From: Wenxinia marina DSM 24838
Lineage (GTDB): Bacteria > Pseudomonadota > Alphaproteobacteria > Rhodobacterales > Rhodobacteraceae
NCBI RefSeq assembly: GCF_000379485.1
Contig: NZ_KB902314.1
Span: 62,001-126,000 of the forward strand
Direction: 5' to 3'
DNA: 64,000 nt
Shown: in pieces, positions 38,024 through 47,207 of the stretch
Layout of the letters: each line of letters begins with the position of its first letter
Numbering within the stretch: position 1 is the stretch's first letter
Notes under the pieces: generated by a model
The model's input: only the letters and a program-made list of their open reading frames with translations
What the model was told of the DNA's origin: nothing
Databases searched by the model: none
Program-made: the position numbers and the translations under genes

Positions 38024-38289
38024 GTTGCTAGGCCTGATACGAATTGCCGCTCCACCGCGCCCTTGACGCGGCAATCCACCACTAGCGGCGCCTGAGACCA
38101 AGGTCAACCGAAAAACGCCGGCCTACCGCAAGATGTTGGGGGGCTAGAGCCAGGCTACTATAGGTCTGGTACCGAATCAAGCGTGAAGTGATTCGTTCAA
38201 GAGTTTGGTTCCAAACAAAAAGGGCTCCGAAACTGAAGCAGCTTCGGAGCCCTTTTCCTAATTCGGCAATTCGAATCAGGCCTAGCAAC
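38024..38289. repeat. 26-bp inverted repeat flanking a 214-bp spacer
   Basis: Arms at 38024-38049 and 38264-38289 match at 25 of 26 positions when one is reverse-complemented (shared core TAGGCCTGAT and CGAATTGCCG). The spacer contains the trxA-side terminator and the presumed promoter region of the small gene. No transposase or tRNA is associated. A second, smaller inverted repeat (ATTGCCGC/GCGGCAAT, 38043-38050 and 38069-38076) overlaps the left arm. Purpose unknown. The remaining bases in the 37981-38384 gap hold no convincing gene. Confidence 0.75.
38217..38256 (-). terminator. Intrinsic terminator downstream of trxA
   Basis: AAAAGGGCTCCGAA (38218-38231) pairs perfectly with TTCGGAGCCCTTTT (38243-38256), an 11-base loop between. 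Read on the minus strand the stem is followed by TTTTT. It lies 129 bases after the trxA stop and is the obvious end of the divL-to-trxA transcript. Confidence 0.85.
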
Positions 38290-38384
38290 AGGACTTAGAC
38301 TCGATACCTTCGCCGTTTGCAAGAAAAAAGAATCGAACATCAACAACATGTTGGAAGCTCGGGTGGAGCTTCTACCACATGATG

Positions 38385-38705
38385 TTAGATCGACGACTTG
38401 ATCCAGTCGGCGAGCGCGGCCTTTGGCGCGGCGCCGGCCCGGTTCGAGACGACCTCGCCGTCCTTGAAGACGAACAAGGCCGGGATGCCGCGGACGCCCA
38501 TTTGCGCGGGCGAGTTCGGGTTCTCGTCGACGTTCACCTTCACGACCTTCACCTTGCCCTCCATCTCTTGCGAGATCTCCTCGAGGGCCGGGCCGATCAT
38601 CTTGCAGGGGCCGCACCACTCGGCCCAGAAGTCGACGACGACGGGAATGTCGGACTGGCGCACCTCGGTGTCGAAGGTGGCGTCGGTGACGGCATGGGTT
38701 GCCAT
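38385..38705 (-). CDS. trxA: Thioredoxin
   Basis: A 106-residue thioredoxin, the general cytosolic disulfide reductase. Active site WCGPC is at residues 30-34, with the buried Asp (VVDFWAEW) and cis-proline (RGIPALFVF). The ATG at 38705 is preferred to one 18 bases upstream because AAGGAG precedes it. It is 49 bases after addA; a TTGACG (38761-38766) with TAGCTT 17 bases further on may give it its own promoter inside addA. Confidence 0.96.
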   Translation of the reverse strand: MATHAVTDATFDTEVRQSDIPVVVDFWAEWCGPCKMIGPALEEISQEMEGKVKVVKVNVDENPNSPAQMGVRGIPALFVFKDGEVVSNRAGAAPKAALADWIKSSI

Positions 38706-38754
38706 GAGGTTGCTCCTTGGCAAAAGGTCAGGGCCGGAAGCTATGTACGCTTCC

Positions 38755-41700
38755 CTAGGGCGTCAACCCAGCGCTCGCCCTCTGCCACGCCGGCATCACA
38801 ATATCTGGCGACAATACCATGAGCCGGCCCGTCGCCGTCCACAGGATCGCCGTCTCGACCTCCCGGTCCGCCCACATTTGCAGCAGGGCGTGGCGGTAGG
38901 CCCCCATCTGGCGCAGCAGACCCTCGGGGGTGGAGTCGGGATGGTCAGGGGCGATCCGGTTCGTCTTGAAGTCGATGGCCGTGACCTTGCCGGGCGTCAC
39001 GATCAGCCGGTCGACGATGCCGACCAGCCGCCGGCCCTGCGGTCCCTCCGCCGTCAGCGGCACCTCGGCCAGCGTCTCGGGCGCGAAGACCTGCGCAAGT
39101 TCGGGCCGGCCCAGCAGGGCGATGACGTCGGCGACGATCTCCTCGTGTCCGGTGTTCAGCGCGGCATCGGGCAGGGCCTGCAGCAGCGAGATACCGACCT
39201 CGGCGCGGCGCTCCGGCGGCAGACCGGGCAGATGCTCCAGCAGCAGGTGCACCGCGCTGCCGAGGGCCATGCTCTCCTCCTGCGTGCCGCCGGACGCCTC
39301 GCCCGGGAGGATCTTGGCGCCGCCCAGGTCCGAAGGCGACAGCGGCCGCGGATCGACGGGCCGTTCGGCGGGTCCGAAGGACAGCGGCGCCGCGGTGACT
39401 GCCTGCGCGACGCGGCGCTCCACCAGCGGCAGGCGATCCCATTCGGCCCGCGCCACGCGGCGGCCTTCGCCGGTGGGAAATGCGTGCGGCACCCCTTCGG
39501 CGTCCATCGCGGCCATGATCTGGGCGTGCCAGCTGTCGGTCCCCTCGGCGACCTCGCCCGCCTTGCCCGCGGCGCACACGATCAGCCACGATTCCGCCCG
39601 CGTCATCGCGACGTAGAGCAGACGCCGCCGCTCCTCTCCCTCGGCCTCGATCAGACCGTCGCGCCGGGCCAGCATCTCGGGCGGCATGTCGGCCTTGTTC
39701 GGCGCCCACAGCGGCAGACCGTCCATGTCGTAGATGCCGTCACCGCCGCGCGCCTGCCGCTTCACCGTGTCCGGCAGGATCACCACCGGCGCCTCCAGGC
39801 CCTTGGCCCCGTGCACCGTCATCACCCGCAGCCGCCCGCCGGCGCTGTCGACCTGGCGTTTCACCTCCGGCTCCTCGGTCTCGAGCCATTCGAGGAAGTG
39901 AGTGAGGCCCGGCACGCCCTGCTGCTCGTACTTCAGCGACAGGGACAGCAGCTGGTCGAGCGAATCCTCCGCCTCCGGCCCCAGCCGGGCGATCAGCTTC
40001 GCCCGCCCGTCGTGGCGCCCGAGGATGCGGCTGAGCAGGTCGAACGGCCGGAGGTAGTCGGCCCGGTCGCGCAGATCCTGGAGGATGTCCCAAGTCGCCC
40101 GGTGGTCCTCCCGCCGCTCGCGCAGGCGCTGCCACAGGTAGCCGGGCCGGCCGTGCGCCAGCGTGAACAGCTGCTGCTCGGTCCAGCCGAACAGCGGGCT
40201 CTTCAACGCGGTGGCGAGCGACAGGTCGTCCTCGGGCAGGGTCAGCACCCGCAGGAGCGCGGTCAGGTCGCGGATCGCCAGCTCCTTGGACAGTTCCAGC
40301 AGGTCCGCGCCCGCGACGTCCAGACCGGCCCGCTTGCAGGCGCGGATCACGTGGTGGAACAGCGGCGAGCGGCGCTGGAACAGGATCAGGACGTCGCCCT
40401 CGGTCACGCGGCGCCGGCTCCACACGCCGTCGCGCCGCTCGGGGATCGTCTCCTCCCGGGTCATCCGCAGGATCTCGGCCGCGATCTTCTCGGCCAGCAT
40501 CACCTGCGGATCGGCGGGTGAGGGCAGGTCGAGCGGTTCGTACCACTTGCGATCGTCCGCCACTGCCGGGTCCGGCTCCTGCGGCGGCCAGATGTCGACA
40601 CGGCCGGGCATGTCGGGATGGAACGCCAGGTGCATCGGCGCGTCGCCGAGGCCGGTGGGATCGGCCTCGAACGTGCGGTCCACGATGCGCAGCACCTCGG
40701 CCGCGGAGCGGAAGGAATGTTCGAGGGCGAGCGAGACCAGCTGCTCGCCCCCCGCGGCGAGGCGCTCGCCGAAATGCGCCTTCATCCGGTCGAACTCGGC
40801 CGGGTCGGCGCCCTGGAAGGAATAGATCGACTGCTTGCGGTCGCCCACGACGAACAGCGTCCGCTCGCGGTCCGCCCGGGCGCCGATGCCGGCGCCGAAC
40901 TCCGCCGCGAGGCGTTCGATCACCACCCACTGGGTCGGGCTGGTGTCCTGGCTCTCGTCCACGAGGATATGGTCGATGCCGCCGTCGAGGCGGAACAGCA
41001 CCCACTGCGCGATCAGCGGGTCGGTCAGCAGGCGCTGGGCCTTGCCGATCAGGTCGTCGAAGTCGAGGACGCCGCGCCGCAGCTTGGCGGCGTCGTAGCG
41101 GCGCAGGAACTCCTGCGCGAAGGCCTGCAGCGCCAGCGCCTTGCGCAGCGTGCCGAGGCGCTGGCGGTCGGGCCGCGCCGCCTCCACCCGCTCCATCAGC
41201 GCCTCGAGGGCGTCGATGGTGTCCGGATCGGCGGCGGTGCGGGTCTTCTTCGTCGGGAACGCCCCGACCTTGGCCGTGTAGGGCCCGGCCTGCGCCTTTT
41301 CGCCGTAGAGCAGCAGGCTCTCCAGCGCCGGCAGATCGCCGATCCGGGGCGGGTCGGACAGGGCGCGCAGGACAACCGAGGCCTTCACGTCCGCCGCGCT
41401 GCCCGCGGCGCAGAGCGCGGCGAGGCCGTCCAGCATCGCGCGGTCGCCCGGCCCGAAGATCTCGGCCAGCAGGCCCGCGCCGTCCAGCCCGTCACGCAGG
41501 CCCAGCGCCGCGCGCAGCTCCGCCTCCTCGCACGGCCGCTCGAACAGGCGGCGGGCGTCGCAGATCTGGCCGAGCGCCGCCGCGATCTCGTCGCCCCGCA
41601 CCAGCGAGGCGAAGCCGTCCACCAGCGGCGCGGCCTCCGGGTCCGCCGCCATCTCGTCCACGGTGTCGAGCCGCAGCAGGATCGACGCCTTCTCCTCCAT

Positions 41701-42138
41701 CTCGGCGAATTGCGGCGAGATCCCCGCCTCCAGCGGGAAGCGCCGCAGCAGCGACGCGCAGAACGAGTGGATCGTCTGGATTCGCAGGCCCCCCGGCGTC
41801 TCGATCGCGCGGGCGAACAGGCGCCGGGCGTCGGCCAGCGCGGCGGCGCCCAGCGCATCCTCGACACCGAGGGTCCGCAGCTCGTCCCGTAGCGCGTCCT
41901 CCGGCAGCATCGCCCAGCCGCCGAGGCGGCGGAACAGGCGGTTCTGCATCTCGCTCGCGCCGGCCTTGGTATAGGTCAGGCACAGGATGTTCTGCGGATC
42001 GACCCCGCGCAGCAGCAGCCGCGCCACCCGGTCGGTCAGCACCCTCGTCTTGCCCGACCCGGCATTCGCCGCGACCCAGGTCGAGGCGGCAGGATCGGCG
42101 GCCTGAACCTGCCGCTGGCTGGCGGCGTCGCGAATCAT
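38755..42138 (-). CDS. addA: ATP-dependent helicase/nuclease AddA
   Basis: A 1127-residue UvrD-like helicase with a C-terminal RecB-type nuclease; with AddB it resects double-strand breaks for RecA loading. Walker A NAGSGKT at residues 25-31, motif [17 protein letters not shown], a motif VI-like [11 protein letters not shown], and the nuclease motif (VGIVDRL then AIDFKT) near the C-terminus. The ATG overlaps the addB stop by 4 bases (42135-42138). Length is normal for alphaproteobacterial AddA. Confidence 0.95.
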   Translation of the reverse strand: MIRDAASQRQVQAADPAASTWVAANAGSGKTRVLTDRVARLLLRGVDPQNILCLTYTKAGASEMQNRLFRRLGGWAMLPEDALRDELRTLGVEDALGAAALADARRLFARAIETPGGLRIQTIHSFCASLLRRFPLEAGISPQFAEMEEKASILLRLDTVDEMAADPEAAPLVDGFASLVRGDEIAAALGQICDARRLFERPCEEAELRAALGLRDGLDGAGLLAEIFGPGDRAMLDGLAALCAAGSAADVKASVVLRALSDPPRIGDLPALESLLLYGEKAQAGPYTAKVGAFPTKKTRTAADPDTIDALEALMERVEAARPDRQRLGTLRKALALQAFAQEFLRRYDAAKLRRGVLDFDDLIGKAQRLLTDPLIAQWVLFRLDGGIDHILVDESQDTSPTQWVVIERLAAEFGAGIGARADRERTLFVVGDRKQSIYSFQGADPAEFDRMKAHFGERLAAGGEQLVSLALEHSFRSAAEVLRIVDRTFEADPTGLGDAPMHLAFHPDMPGRVDIWPPQEPDPAVADDRKWYEPLDLPSPADPQVMLAEKIAAEILRMTREETIPERRDGVWSRRRVTEGDVLILFQRRSPLFHHVIRACKRAGLDVAGADLLELSKELAIRDLTALLRVLTLPEDDLSLATALKSPLFGWTEQQLFTLAHGRPGYLWQRLRERREDHRATWDILQDLRDRADYLRPFDLLSRILGRHDGRAKLIARLGPEAEDSLDQLLSLSLKYEQQGVPGLTHFLEWLETEEPEVKRQVDSAGGRLRVMTVHGAKGLEAPVVILPDTVKRQARGGDGIYDMDGLPLWAPNKADMPPEMLARRDGLIEAEGEERRRLLYVAMTRAESWLIVCAAGKAGEVAEGTDSWHAQIMAAMDAEGVPHAFPTGEGRRVARAEWDRLPLVERRVAQAVTAAPLSFGPAERPVDPRPLSPSDLGGAKILPGEASGGTQEESMALGSAVHLLLEHLPGLPPERRAEVGISLLQALPDAALNTGHEEIVADVIALLGRPELAQVFAPETLAEVPLTAEGPQGRRLVGIVDRLIVTPGKVTAIDFKTNRIAPDHPDSTPEGLLRQMGAYRHALLQMWADREVETAILWTATGRLMVLSPDIVMPAWQRASAGLTP

Positions 42139-45065
42139 GTCAGCGTCTCCGGCGCCGGATCGTCGGTGTCGTCCCATTCGCCCCGCCGGGCGAGCTGGTC
42201 GTAGTCGCCGTCGTAGCTGATGAAGGCCGGCGCGATGCGCGAGGTGTAGCCGCGGTCGGGCGACCGCCACGAGGCGAGCAGCTCCACCAGCCGGTCCCAC
42301 GTCTCGGGCGAAAGGGGCGCCGGCTCCACCTTCGGGTCGGCGCCGAGGCCGATATAGGCGGCCTCCCGCGTCCGGTGGCCCTGCATCCGGGGGAAGCCGC
42401 CGCGGTCGAGGATCGCCGCTTCGATCATCAGCTGCTTGTCGAACGTCGCCTGCCGCTTCTGCGAGGGGGCCTTGCCGGTCTTGTAGTCGTAGATCAGCGC
42501 CCCGCCCGCGCCGTCGTCGTCGATCCGGTCCGCCTTGGCGGTGACGGTGACGCCGAGACCCGCGATCGGCACCTCGCCCTTCTCCTCGAACAGGGCGGGC
42601 GTGCCCTTCGCGCGGCGCTCCGCCTCGGTCTCGAGGAACCAGTCGGCGACGCGCTCGAACCGGCCGGCCCAGACGTGGCGGACGGTCGGCCAGGGGCATT
42701 CCGCCTCGAGCACCTCGGCCACGGTGGCCATCAGCCGGCGGCGGGCGTCGGGATCGGTGGGGGGCGGGCCCTCCTTCACGAAGCGCTCCAGCGCCGTGTG
42801 CAGGACGGTGCCGCGCTGGGCGGCGTCGGGGACCTGGCGCAGCGGGTCCAGCCGGTAGAGGCCGAGGACCTTGCGGGCGTAGAGGGCATAGGGATCGCGG
42901 ATCAGCGTGGCGATGTCGCTGGCGGTGTAGGTTGCCGGCCGCGCCTCGGCCGGGATGCGCGGCGAGGGGCGCTTCGCCGGCGCCGTCCGCTCCGCCGGCG
43001 CATCCCCGGCCGCCGCACGGGCAAGCCACAGGCGGCCCCGGTCGCGCATCGCCTCCAGCGCCGCCGGGCCGCCCTGATCCGGCAGGCCGGCGACGAGATT
43101 CGTGAGCCGGTTCAGCCAGCGCCCCGGCACCGTCTCGGCCTCCGCCGAGCGAACCGAGCGGGTCAGCCACACCTCGTCCGCCGCGATGGCCTGCTGGTAG
43201 TCGTGCGCCGACAGCCCGATCTGCCGCTCGGGCAGGAGCAGCCCTGCCTCCTGCCGCAGCGCGCGGTTCAGCCAGGGGTCGGGCGCCGGCACCGGCGGCC
43301 AGATGCCGTCGTTGAGGCCGCCGAGGATCACCAGCGGCGCCGTCTCGATCCGCGCCTCCAGCGTGCCGCGGAACAGGACGAGGGGGTGGCCCTCGTCGCG
43401 GTCGCGCACCTCGCCGCCCCGCAGGACGCCGTCGAACAGGGTCCGGTAGTCGAAGGTCGACACCGTGCCGCCGACGTCCGCGTGCCGCTCGAACTCCGTC
43501 ACCCGCGCCAGCGCCTCGCGCCCCGGCCGCTCGTCCCACAGCCCGCCGCTGCCGGAGCCGTTCAAGCCGGCCGCGAGCCCCTCTGCCGCCGCGCGGTGCC
43601 GGGCGAGGTGCTCGGCCAGCGGGCGCGGCGCGGGATCGGCCAGCGGCTCCAGCAGGTCGGCGACCCACGCGGCCCAGGCGGCGCGGCCGTCGTCCTCCTT
43701 GCGCAGGGCGGCCCAGGCCGCGAGGTCGGCTCGGGTCGGAAACGGCGCGCCGTCCTTGCGGAACCGCAGCTCCAGCTCGCGCGCCCAGCGCAGGTGGTCG
43801 CCCCGCTTCGCCCCGGTGGCCGCGAGCGGGTGCTTCAGCAGCGCCAGCAATGCGTCGGCCGTCAGCCGCGTCCCCAACAGCTCGGCCACCTGCCGCAGCA
43901 ACCGTCCCGGCGCGGTGAGCGGCAGGGGCGTGCCGGCGCTGTCGTCGGGGACGATGTCCCAGCGGTCGAGCGCGGCCTCCACCCGGCGCGTCAGCATCCG
44001 GTCCGGCGTGACGAGGATCGCGCGCTGCCCGTCCTCCACCGCCTGCCGCAGGCGCAGCGCGATCGCCTCGGCCTCCGCCCGCGGCGACTCGGCCTCCACC
44101 AGCGTGAGCCCCTCGGTCGCGGCGTCCATCGGCCCGAGCGTCGGGCCGTCGCGCATCCACTGGTCCGTCACCGGCGCCGGGCGCAGCGACAGAGACACCA
44201 GCCGGTTGCGCGCCGGCCGCGGCGGCGGCGCGTCGGTCCAGGCCTGCACCTCGCCAGCGGTGAGGCCCAGACGGTGCATCATCCGCGCATAGCGGAACTG
44301 CGGATGATCCTCTCCCGTCTTCGCCTCGTCCAGCCCGCGCCAGACCTCCTCCGGCGTGTCGAAATCGAAGCCGGGCAGGATCGTCGCGCCCTGCGGCAGC
44401 CGCGCCACCGCCTCGATGAACAGGGCCGTCGCCCCGCGCGAGCCGGTGGAGCCGGCGACGATCACCGGGCCCTGCGGGGGGTCCGCGATCCACTTCTCGG
44501 CCAGCGCCTCGACCACGCGGCGCTGGCGCAGCTCGGCCGCCGGGGCGGCGGTCTCGGGGTCGATCCAGTCGCCCACGATCTGCAGGAAGGCGAGCGTGCG
44601 CTGCCAGTGCCCCGACGCGTCGCCCACGTCGAGGCCCCGGATCGCGTCCAGCCCCACGCCCTCGCCATGCATCTCGTCGATGAGCCGGGCGAGGCTGTCG
44701 GACAGGTCGTAGAGGGCCGCGCGCGGCGCCACGTCCGGCTGCCGGTCGAGCAGCGCGCCGATCAGCTGCGCCAGCTCCAGCCGGCGGCGCAGCGGCGGCG
44801 CCGGCGGGCGGGGATCGCCCTCGATCGGGTCGAAGGCGAGGTCGGTGACGAGGCGGATCCGCGGCAGCAGGCGCGCCGGTCCGGCATCGAAGGCCTGCGT
44901 CAGCCGCCGCCGCATCCGTGCCGTGTTGACGAAGATGGTGACGCGCGCCCAGTCCTCGGGCGGGGCGCCCGCCAGCCGGTCCGCCAGCCCGCGCGCGACC
45001 TCGCACGCGAAGTCGGCGCCGGGCGGCAGCGCGAAGAGCCGCGGGACGGGCGAGGGCGCGAACAT
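42135..45065 (-). CDS. addB: Double-strand break repair protein AddB
   Basis: A 976-residue AddB of the alphaproteobacterial type, partner of AddA. It has an inactive helicase-like body and a C-terminal nuclease domain with ADRIDD followed by LIYDYKTGKAPS, the metal-binding and catalytic Lys motif. The ATG overlaps the murU stop by one base (TGATG at 45063-45067) and its stop overlaps addA, so both are coupled. Confidence 0.94.
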   Translation of the reverse strand: MFAPSPVPRLFALPPGADFACEVARGLADRLAGAPPEDWARVTIFVNTARMRRRLTQAFDAGPARLLPRIRLVTDLAFDPIEGDPRPPAPPLRRRLELAQLIGALLDRQPDVAPRAALYDLSDSLARLIDEMHGEGVGLDAIRGLDVGDASGHWQRTLAFLQIVGDWIDPETAAPAAELRQRRVVEALAEKWIADPPQGPVIVAGSTGSRGATALFIEAVARLPQGATILPGFDFDTPEEVWRGLDEAKTGEDHPQFRYARMMHRLGLTAGEVQAWTDAPPPRPARNRLVSLSLRPAPVTDQWMRDGPTLGPMDAATEGLTLVEAESPRAEAEAIALRLRQAVEDGQRAILVTPDRMLTRRVEAALDRWDIVPDDSAGTPLPLTAPGRLLRQVAELLGTRLTADALLALLKHPLAATGAKRGDHLRWARELELRFRKDGAPFPTRADLAAWAALRKEDDGRAAWAAWVADLLEPLADPAPRPLAEHLARHRAAAEGLAAGLNGSGSGGLWDERPGREALARVTEFERHADVGGTVSTFDYRTLFDGVLRGGEVRDRDEGHPLVLFRGTLEARIETAPLVILGGLNDGIWPPVPAPDPWLNRALRQEAGLLLPERQIGLSAHDYQQAIAADEVWLTRSVRSAEAETVPGRWLNRLTNLVAGLPDQGGPAALEAMRDRGRLWLARAAAGDAPAERTAPAKRPSPRIPAEARPATYTASDIATLIRDPYALYARKVLGLYRLDPLRQVPDAAQRGTVLHTALERFVKEGPPPTDPDARRRLMATVAEVLEAECPWPTVRHVWAGRFERVADWFLETEAERRAKGTPALFEEKGEVPIAGLGVTVTAKADRIDDDGAGGALIYDYKTGKAPSQKRQATFDKQLMIEAAILDRGGFPRMQGHRTREAAYIGLGADPKVEPAPLSPETWDRLVELLASWRSPDRGYTSRIAPAFISYDGDYDQLARRGEWDDTDDPAPETLT

Positions 45066-45736
45066 CAGGCGAGCAGCGCTTCGGCCAGCGGGATGGAGTC
45101 GGGGCGGCCCACGTCGCACCACCGGCCGTGCCACGCCACGCCGTACAGGCGGCCGCCCGCGATCATCCGGTCCCACGCCACGTTCATCGAGAAGGCCTCC
45201 GCCGCGATCCCGTCCAGCGCCTCGGGCCGGACGATCTGCGCTCCGGAATAGACGAGGCCCGGCCCGCGCGCGAGGCGGCCGTCCGGGCCGGGGACGAAAT
45301 CGCCGCTCCCCGTGTGGCCGGTTGCGGCCTCGCGCGGCAGGAGGAGGAGAAGCGCATCCATGCGGTGCCCGCCCCACGCCTCCGTCAGCGCGGTCAGCGG
45401 GTTCGGGCCGTCCCAGACGGCGTCGCTGTTCAGCGTCCAGACCGGCCCCGGACCCAGCAGCGGCGCCGCGCGGCGCAGCCCGCCGCCTGTCTCCAGCAGC
45501 AGCGGCTCGTGCGACAGGCGAACGCTGGTGCCTCCGAGATGCGCTTCCAGCTGCGCCGCACGGTAGTGCGTGTTCACGACGATCGGATCGGCCCCCGCGG
45601 TCCGGGCGATGTCCAGCGCGTGGTCGATCAGCGGCCGGCCCGCCACCTCGACCAGCGGCTTCGGCCGGTCGGCGGTGAGCGCGCCCATCCGGGTGCCGAG
45701 GCCGGCGGCAAAGATCAGCAGCGGCAGTCCACTCAT
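45065..45736 (-). CDS. murU: Nucleotidyltransferase, probable N-acetylmuramate-1-phosphate uridylyltransferase MurU
   Basis: A 223-residue sugar-1-phosphate nucleotidyltransferase. The nucleotide loop AAGLGTRM (residues 10-17) is followed by RPKPLVEVAGRPLIDH; the metal-binding aspartate is in TLNSDAVW. On its own it could be any NTP transferase, but it directly follows an AmgK-type kinase with an ATGA overlap, the pair that converts MurNAc to UDP-MurNAc in Pseudomonas putida and relatives. Overlaps addB by one base. Confidence 0.85.
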   Translation of the reverse strand: MSGLPLLIFAAGLGTRMGALTADRPKPLVEVAGRPLIDHALDIARTAGADPIVVNTHYRAAQLEAHLGGTSVRLSHEPLLLETGGGLRRAAPLLGPGPVWTLNSDAVWDGPNPLTALTEAWGGHRMDALLLLLPREAATGHTGSGDFVPGPDGRLARGPGLVYSGAQIVRPEALDGIAAEAFSMNVAWDRMIAGGRLYGVAWHGRWCDVGRPDSIPLAEALLA

Positions 45737-46695
45737 GCCGGGGCCGATCGCTCCAGCTCGGTCGCGAGGGCCTCGTGGACCAGCGGCCGCAGCTCGGCGA
45801 GCGCGGGATGCGCGAGGCCGGCCTCCACGTGGGCGCGGACGCGGGGCAGGAAGGCGAGGTAGCGGCGCTTGCCCTCCTCCCGCGCGAGGCGGGCGAAGAT
45901 CCCGAGGATCCGCAGGTTGCGCTGCACCTGCAGGACCGCGACGGCGGCGGCCAGGTCCTGCGGCGCCATGCCAAGCGCCGAGGCGAGCCGCTCGGTCATC
46001 CGCCGCGCCACCGCCGGCGGCACGTCCCGCCGCGCATCGGCGATCCACGAGGCGAGGTCATAGCCCCGCGGCGCGGCGACCGCGTCCTGGTAGTCCAGCA
46101 GCCCCAGCCGGGCGTGGCCGGTGCGCCCGGGGCGCCAGATCACGTTTTCGGCGTGGCAGTCGCGCAGGCTGAACCGGTCGGCCGGCCCGCACTGCGCCTC
46201 GACCGCGTCGGCGACCACGGCCGCCATCTCGTCCAGCAGTCCGACCGGCATCCGGGGCGCGTGGTGGGCCAGCGGCGCCAGCATCGCGCCCGCCACCTCG
46301 GGCGTCATCCGCGCCAGCCCCTCGGGAACGGGCAGCGCGTCGAGTGCGGCGAGGAGGTCGGCGACCGCGTCGGCGATCCGCACCTCGTCGTCCGGCGTTC
46401 CGGACAGGTGCGCCGCGCAGTGCGTCGGTCCCAGATCCTCGAGCAGCAGCAGCCCGCTCTCGGGCGCGGCGTCCAGGATCTCGGGCGCGGACAGGCCGTG
46501 GTCGCGCAGGTGGGCCGTCACCCGGACGAACGCATGGGTCGAGGCATCGCCCGCGGGGGCGATCATCAGCACGCGGGTCCGGCCGTCCGGCGCCGTCAGA
46601 CGTTCGTACCGGCGGGCGGACGCGTCGCCGGCAAGGGGCGTGCGCGTCCAGCCGCGCGTCGGTCCGGCGGCGAGGAAGGCCTCGACGTCGATCAT
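45733..46695 (-). CDS. amgK: Aminoglycoside phosphotransferase-fold kinase, probable AmgK
   Basis: A 320-residue APH-fold kinase. The catalytic loop is LRDCHAENVIW and the metal-binding segment LLDYQDAVAAPRGYDLASW; DASARRYERL near residues 25-34 is the nucleotide-binding start. Such proteins next to tsaE and murU are anomeric kinases for MurNAc/GlcNAc in peptidoglycan sugar recycling. It overlaps tsaE upstream and murU downstream by 4 bases each. Confidence 0.87.
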   Translation of the reverse strand: MIDVEAFLAAGPTRGWTRTPLAGDASARRYERLTAPDGRTRVLMIAPAGDASTHAFVRVTAHLRDHGLSAPEILDAAPESGLLLLEDLGPTHCAAHLSGTPDDEVRIADAVADLLAALDALPVPEGLARMTPEVAGAMLAPLAHHAPRMPVGLLDEMAAVVADAVEAQCGPADRFSLRDCHAENVIWRPGRTGHARLGLLDYQDAVAAPRGYDLASWIADARRDVPPAVARRMTERLASALGMAPQDLAAAVAVLQVQRNLRILGIFARLAREEGKRRYLAFLPRVRAHVEAGLAHPALAELRPLVHEALATELERSAPA

Positions 46696-47159
46696 GCCGC
46701 CTCGGGCCCGATCAGCGGGGCCCAGCGGGCGCCCGGCGCGACACGGACGCGGTGGACGCCGTCCGCGTCGGCGGACAGGTGCAGGTGCAGCGCATCCTCC
46801 GGCGCCAGCGATCCCAGCCGGTCGGGCCATTCCACGAGGCAGATCGCCGTCTCGAACGCGTCGCCGAGGCCCAGTTCCAGCGCTTCGTCCGGGTGCGACA
46901 GGCGGTAGAGGTCGGCGTGCCAGATCTCGGCCTTGCCGTCGTCGTAGGTCTGCACCAGCGTGAAGGTGGGTGACGGCACCTCGGTCCCGGGCGAACGCAG
47001 GCGGGCGCGGATGAAGGCGCGGGCGAAGGCGGTCTTGCCGGCCCCGACGGGCCCCGACAGCAGCAGCACGTCGCCCGGCCGCGCGGCCCCGGCGAGGCGC
47101 GCGGCGAGGTCCCGCGTCGCGGCCTCGTCGGGCAGATTGAGGGTCAGGCTCTCGCTCAT
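46692..47159 (-). CDS. tsaE: tRNA threonylcarbamoyladenosine biosynthesis ATPase TsaE
   Basis: A 155-residue TsaE, the ATPase that with TsaB and TsaD makes t6A37 in tRNA. Walker A GPVGAGKT is at residues 36-43; RSPGTEVPSPTFTLVQTY, IWHADLYRL and VEWPDRL are the family signature. It follows the DivL-like gene after 48 bases and overlaps amgK. tsaD is at the other end of the window. Confidence 0.95.
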   Translation of the reverse strand: MSESLTLNLPDEAATRDLAARLAGAARPGDVLLLSGPVGAGKTAFARAFIRARLRSPGTEVPSPTFTLVQTYDDGKAEIWHADLYRLSHPDEALELGLGDAFETAICLVEWPDRLGSLAPEDALHLHLSADADGVHRVRVAPGARWAPLIGPEAA

Positions 47160-47207
47160 GGGCCGAGTCTAGAGCGGCCGGTTGGCGGACGGAACCGGGA
47201 AGTGCCG

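Noticed and set aside
38082-38288. A 68-codon frame upstream of the small gene.
   Set aside because: It crosses the terminator stem and one arm of the inverted repeat, has no clear ribosome site and no recognisable features.
38264-38289. A tRNA T-arm-like sequence (TTCGAAT) suggesting an att site.
   Set aside because: No acceptor stem, anticodon arm or CCA end can be folded around it, and no integrase is nearby.
38755-45251. Very long open frames on both strands across addA-addB, up to about 2000 codons.
   Set aside because: They arise from GC-rich codon bias in other frames. The addA and addB frames hold helicase and nuclease motifs and overlapping start/stop junctions; the others are low-complexity Arg/Ala/Pro sequences.
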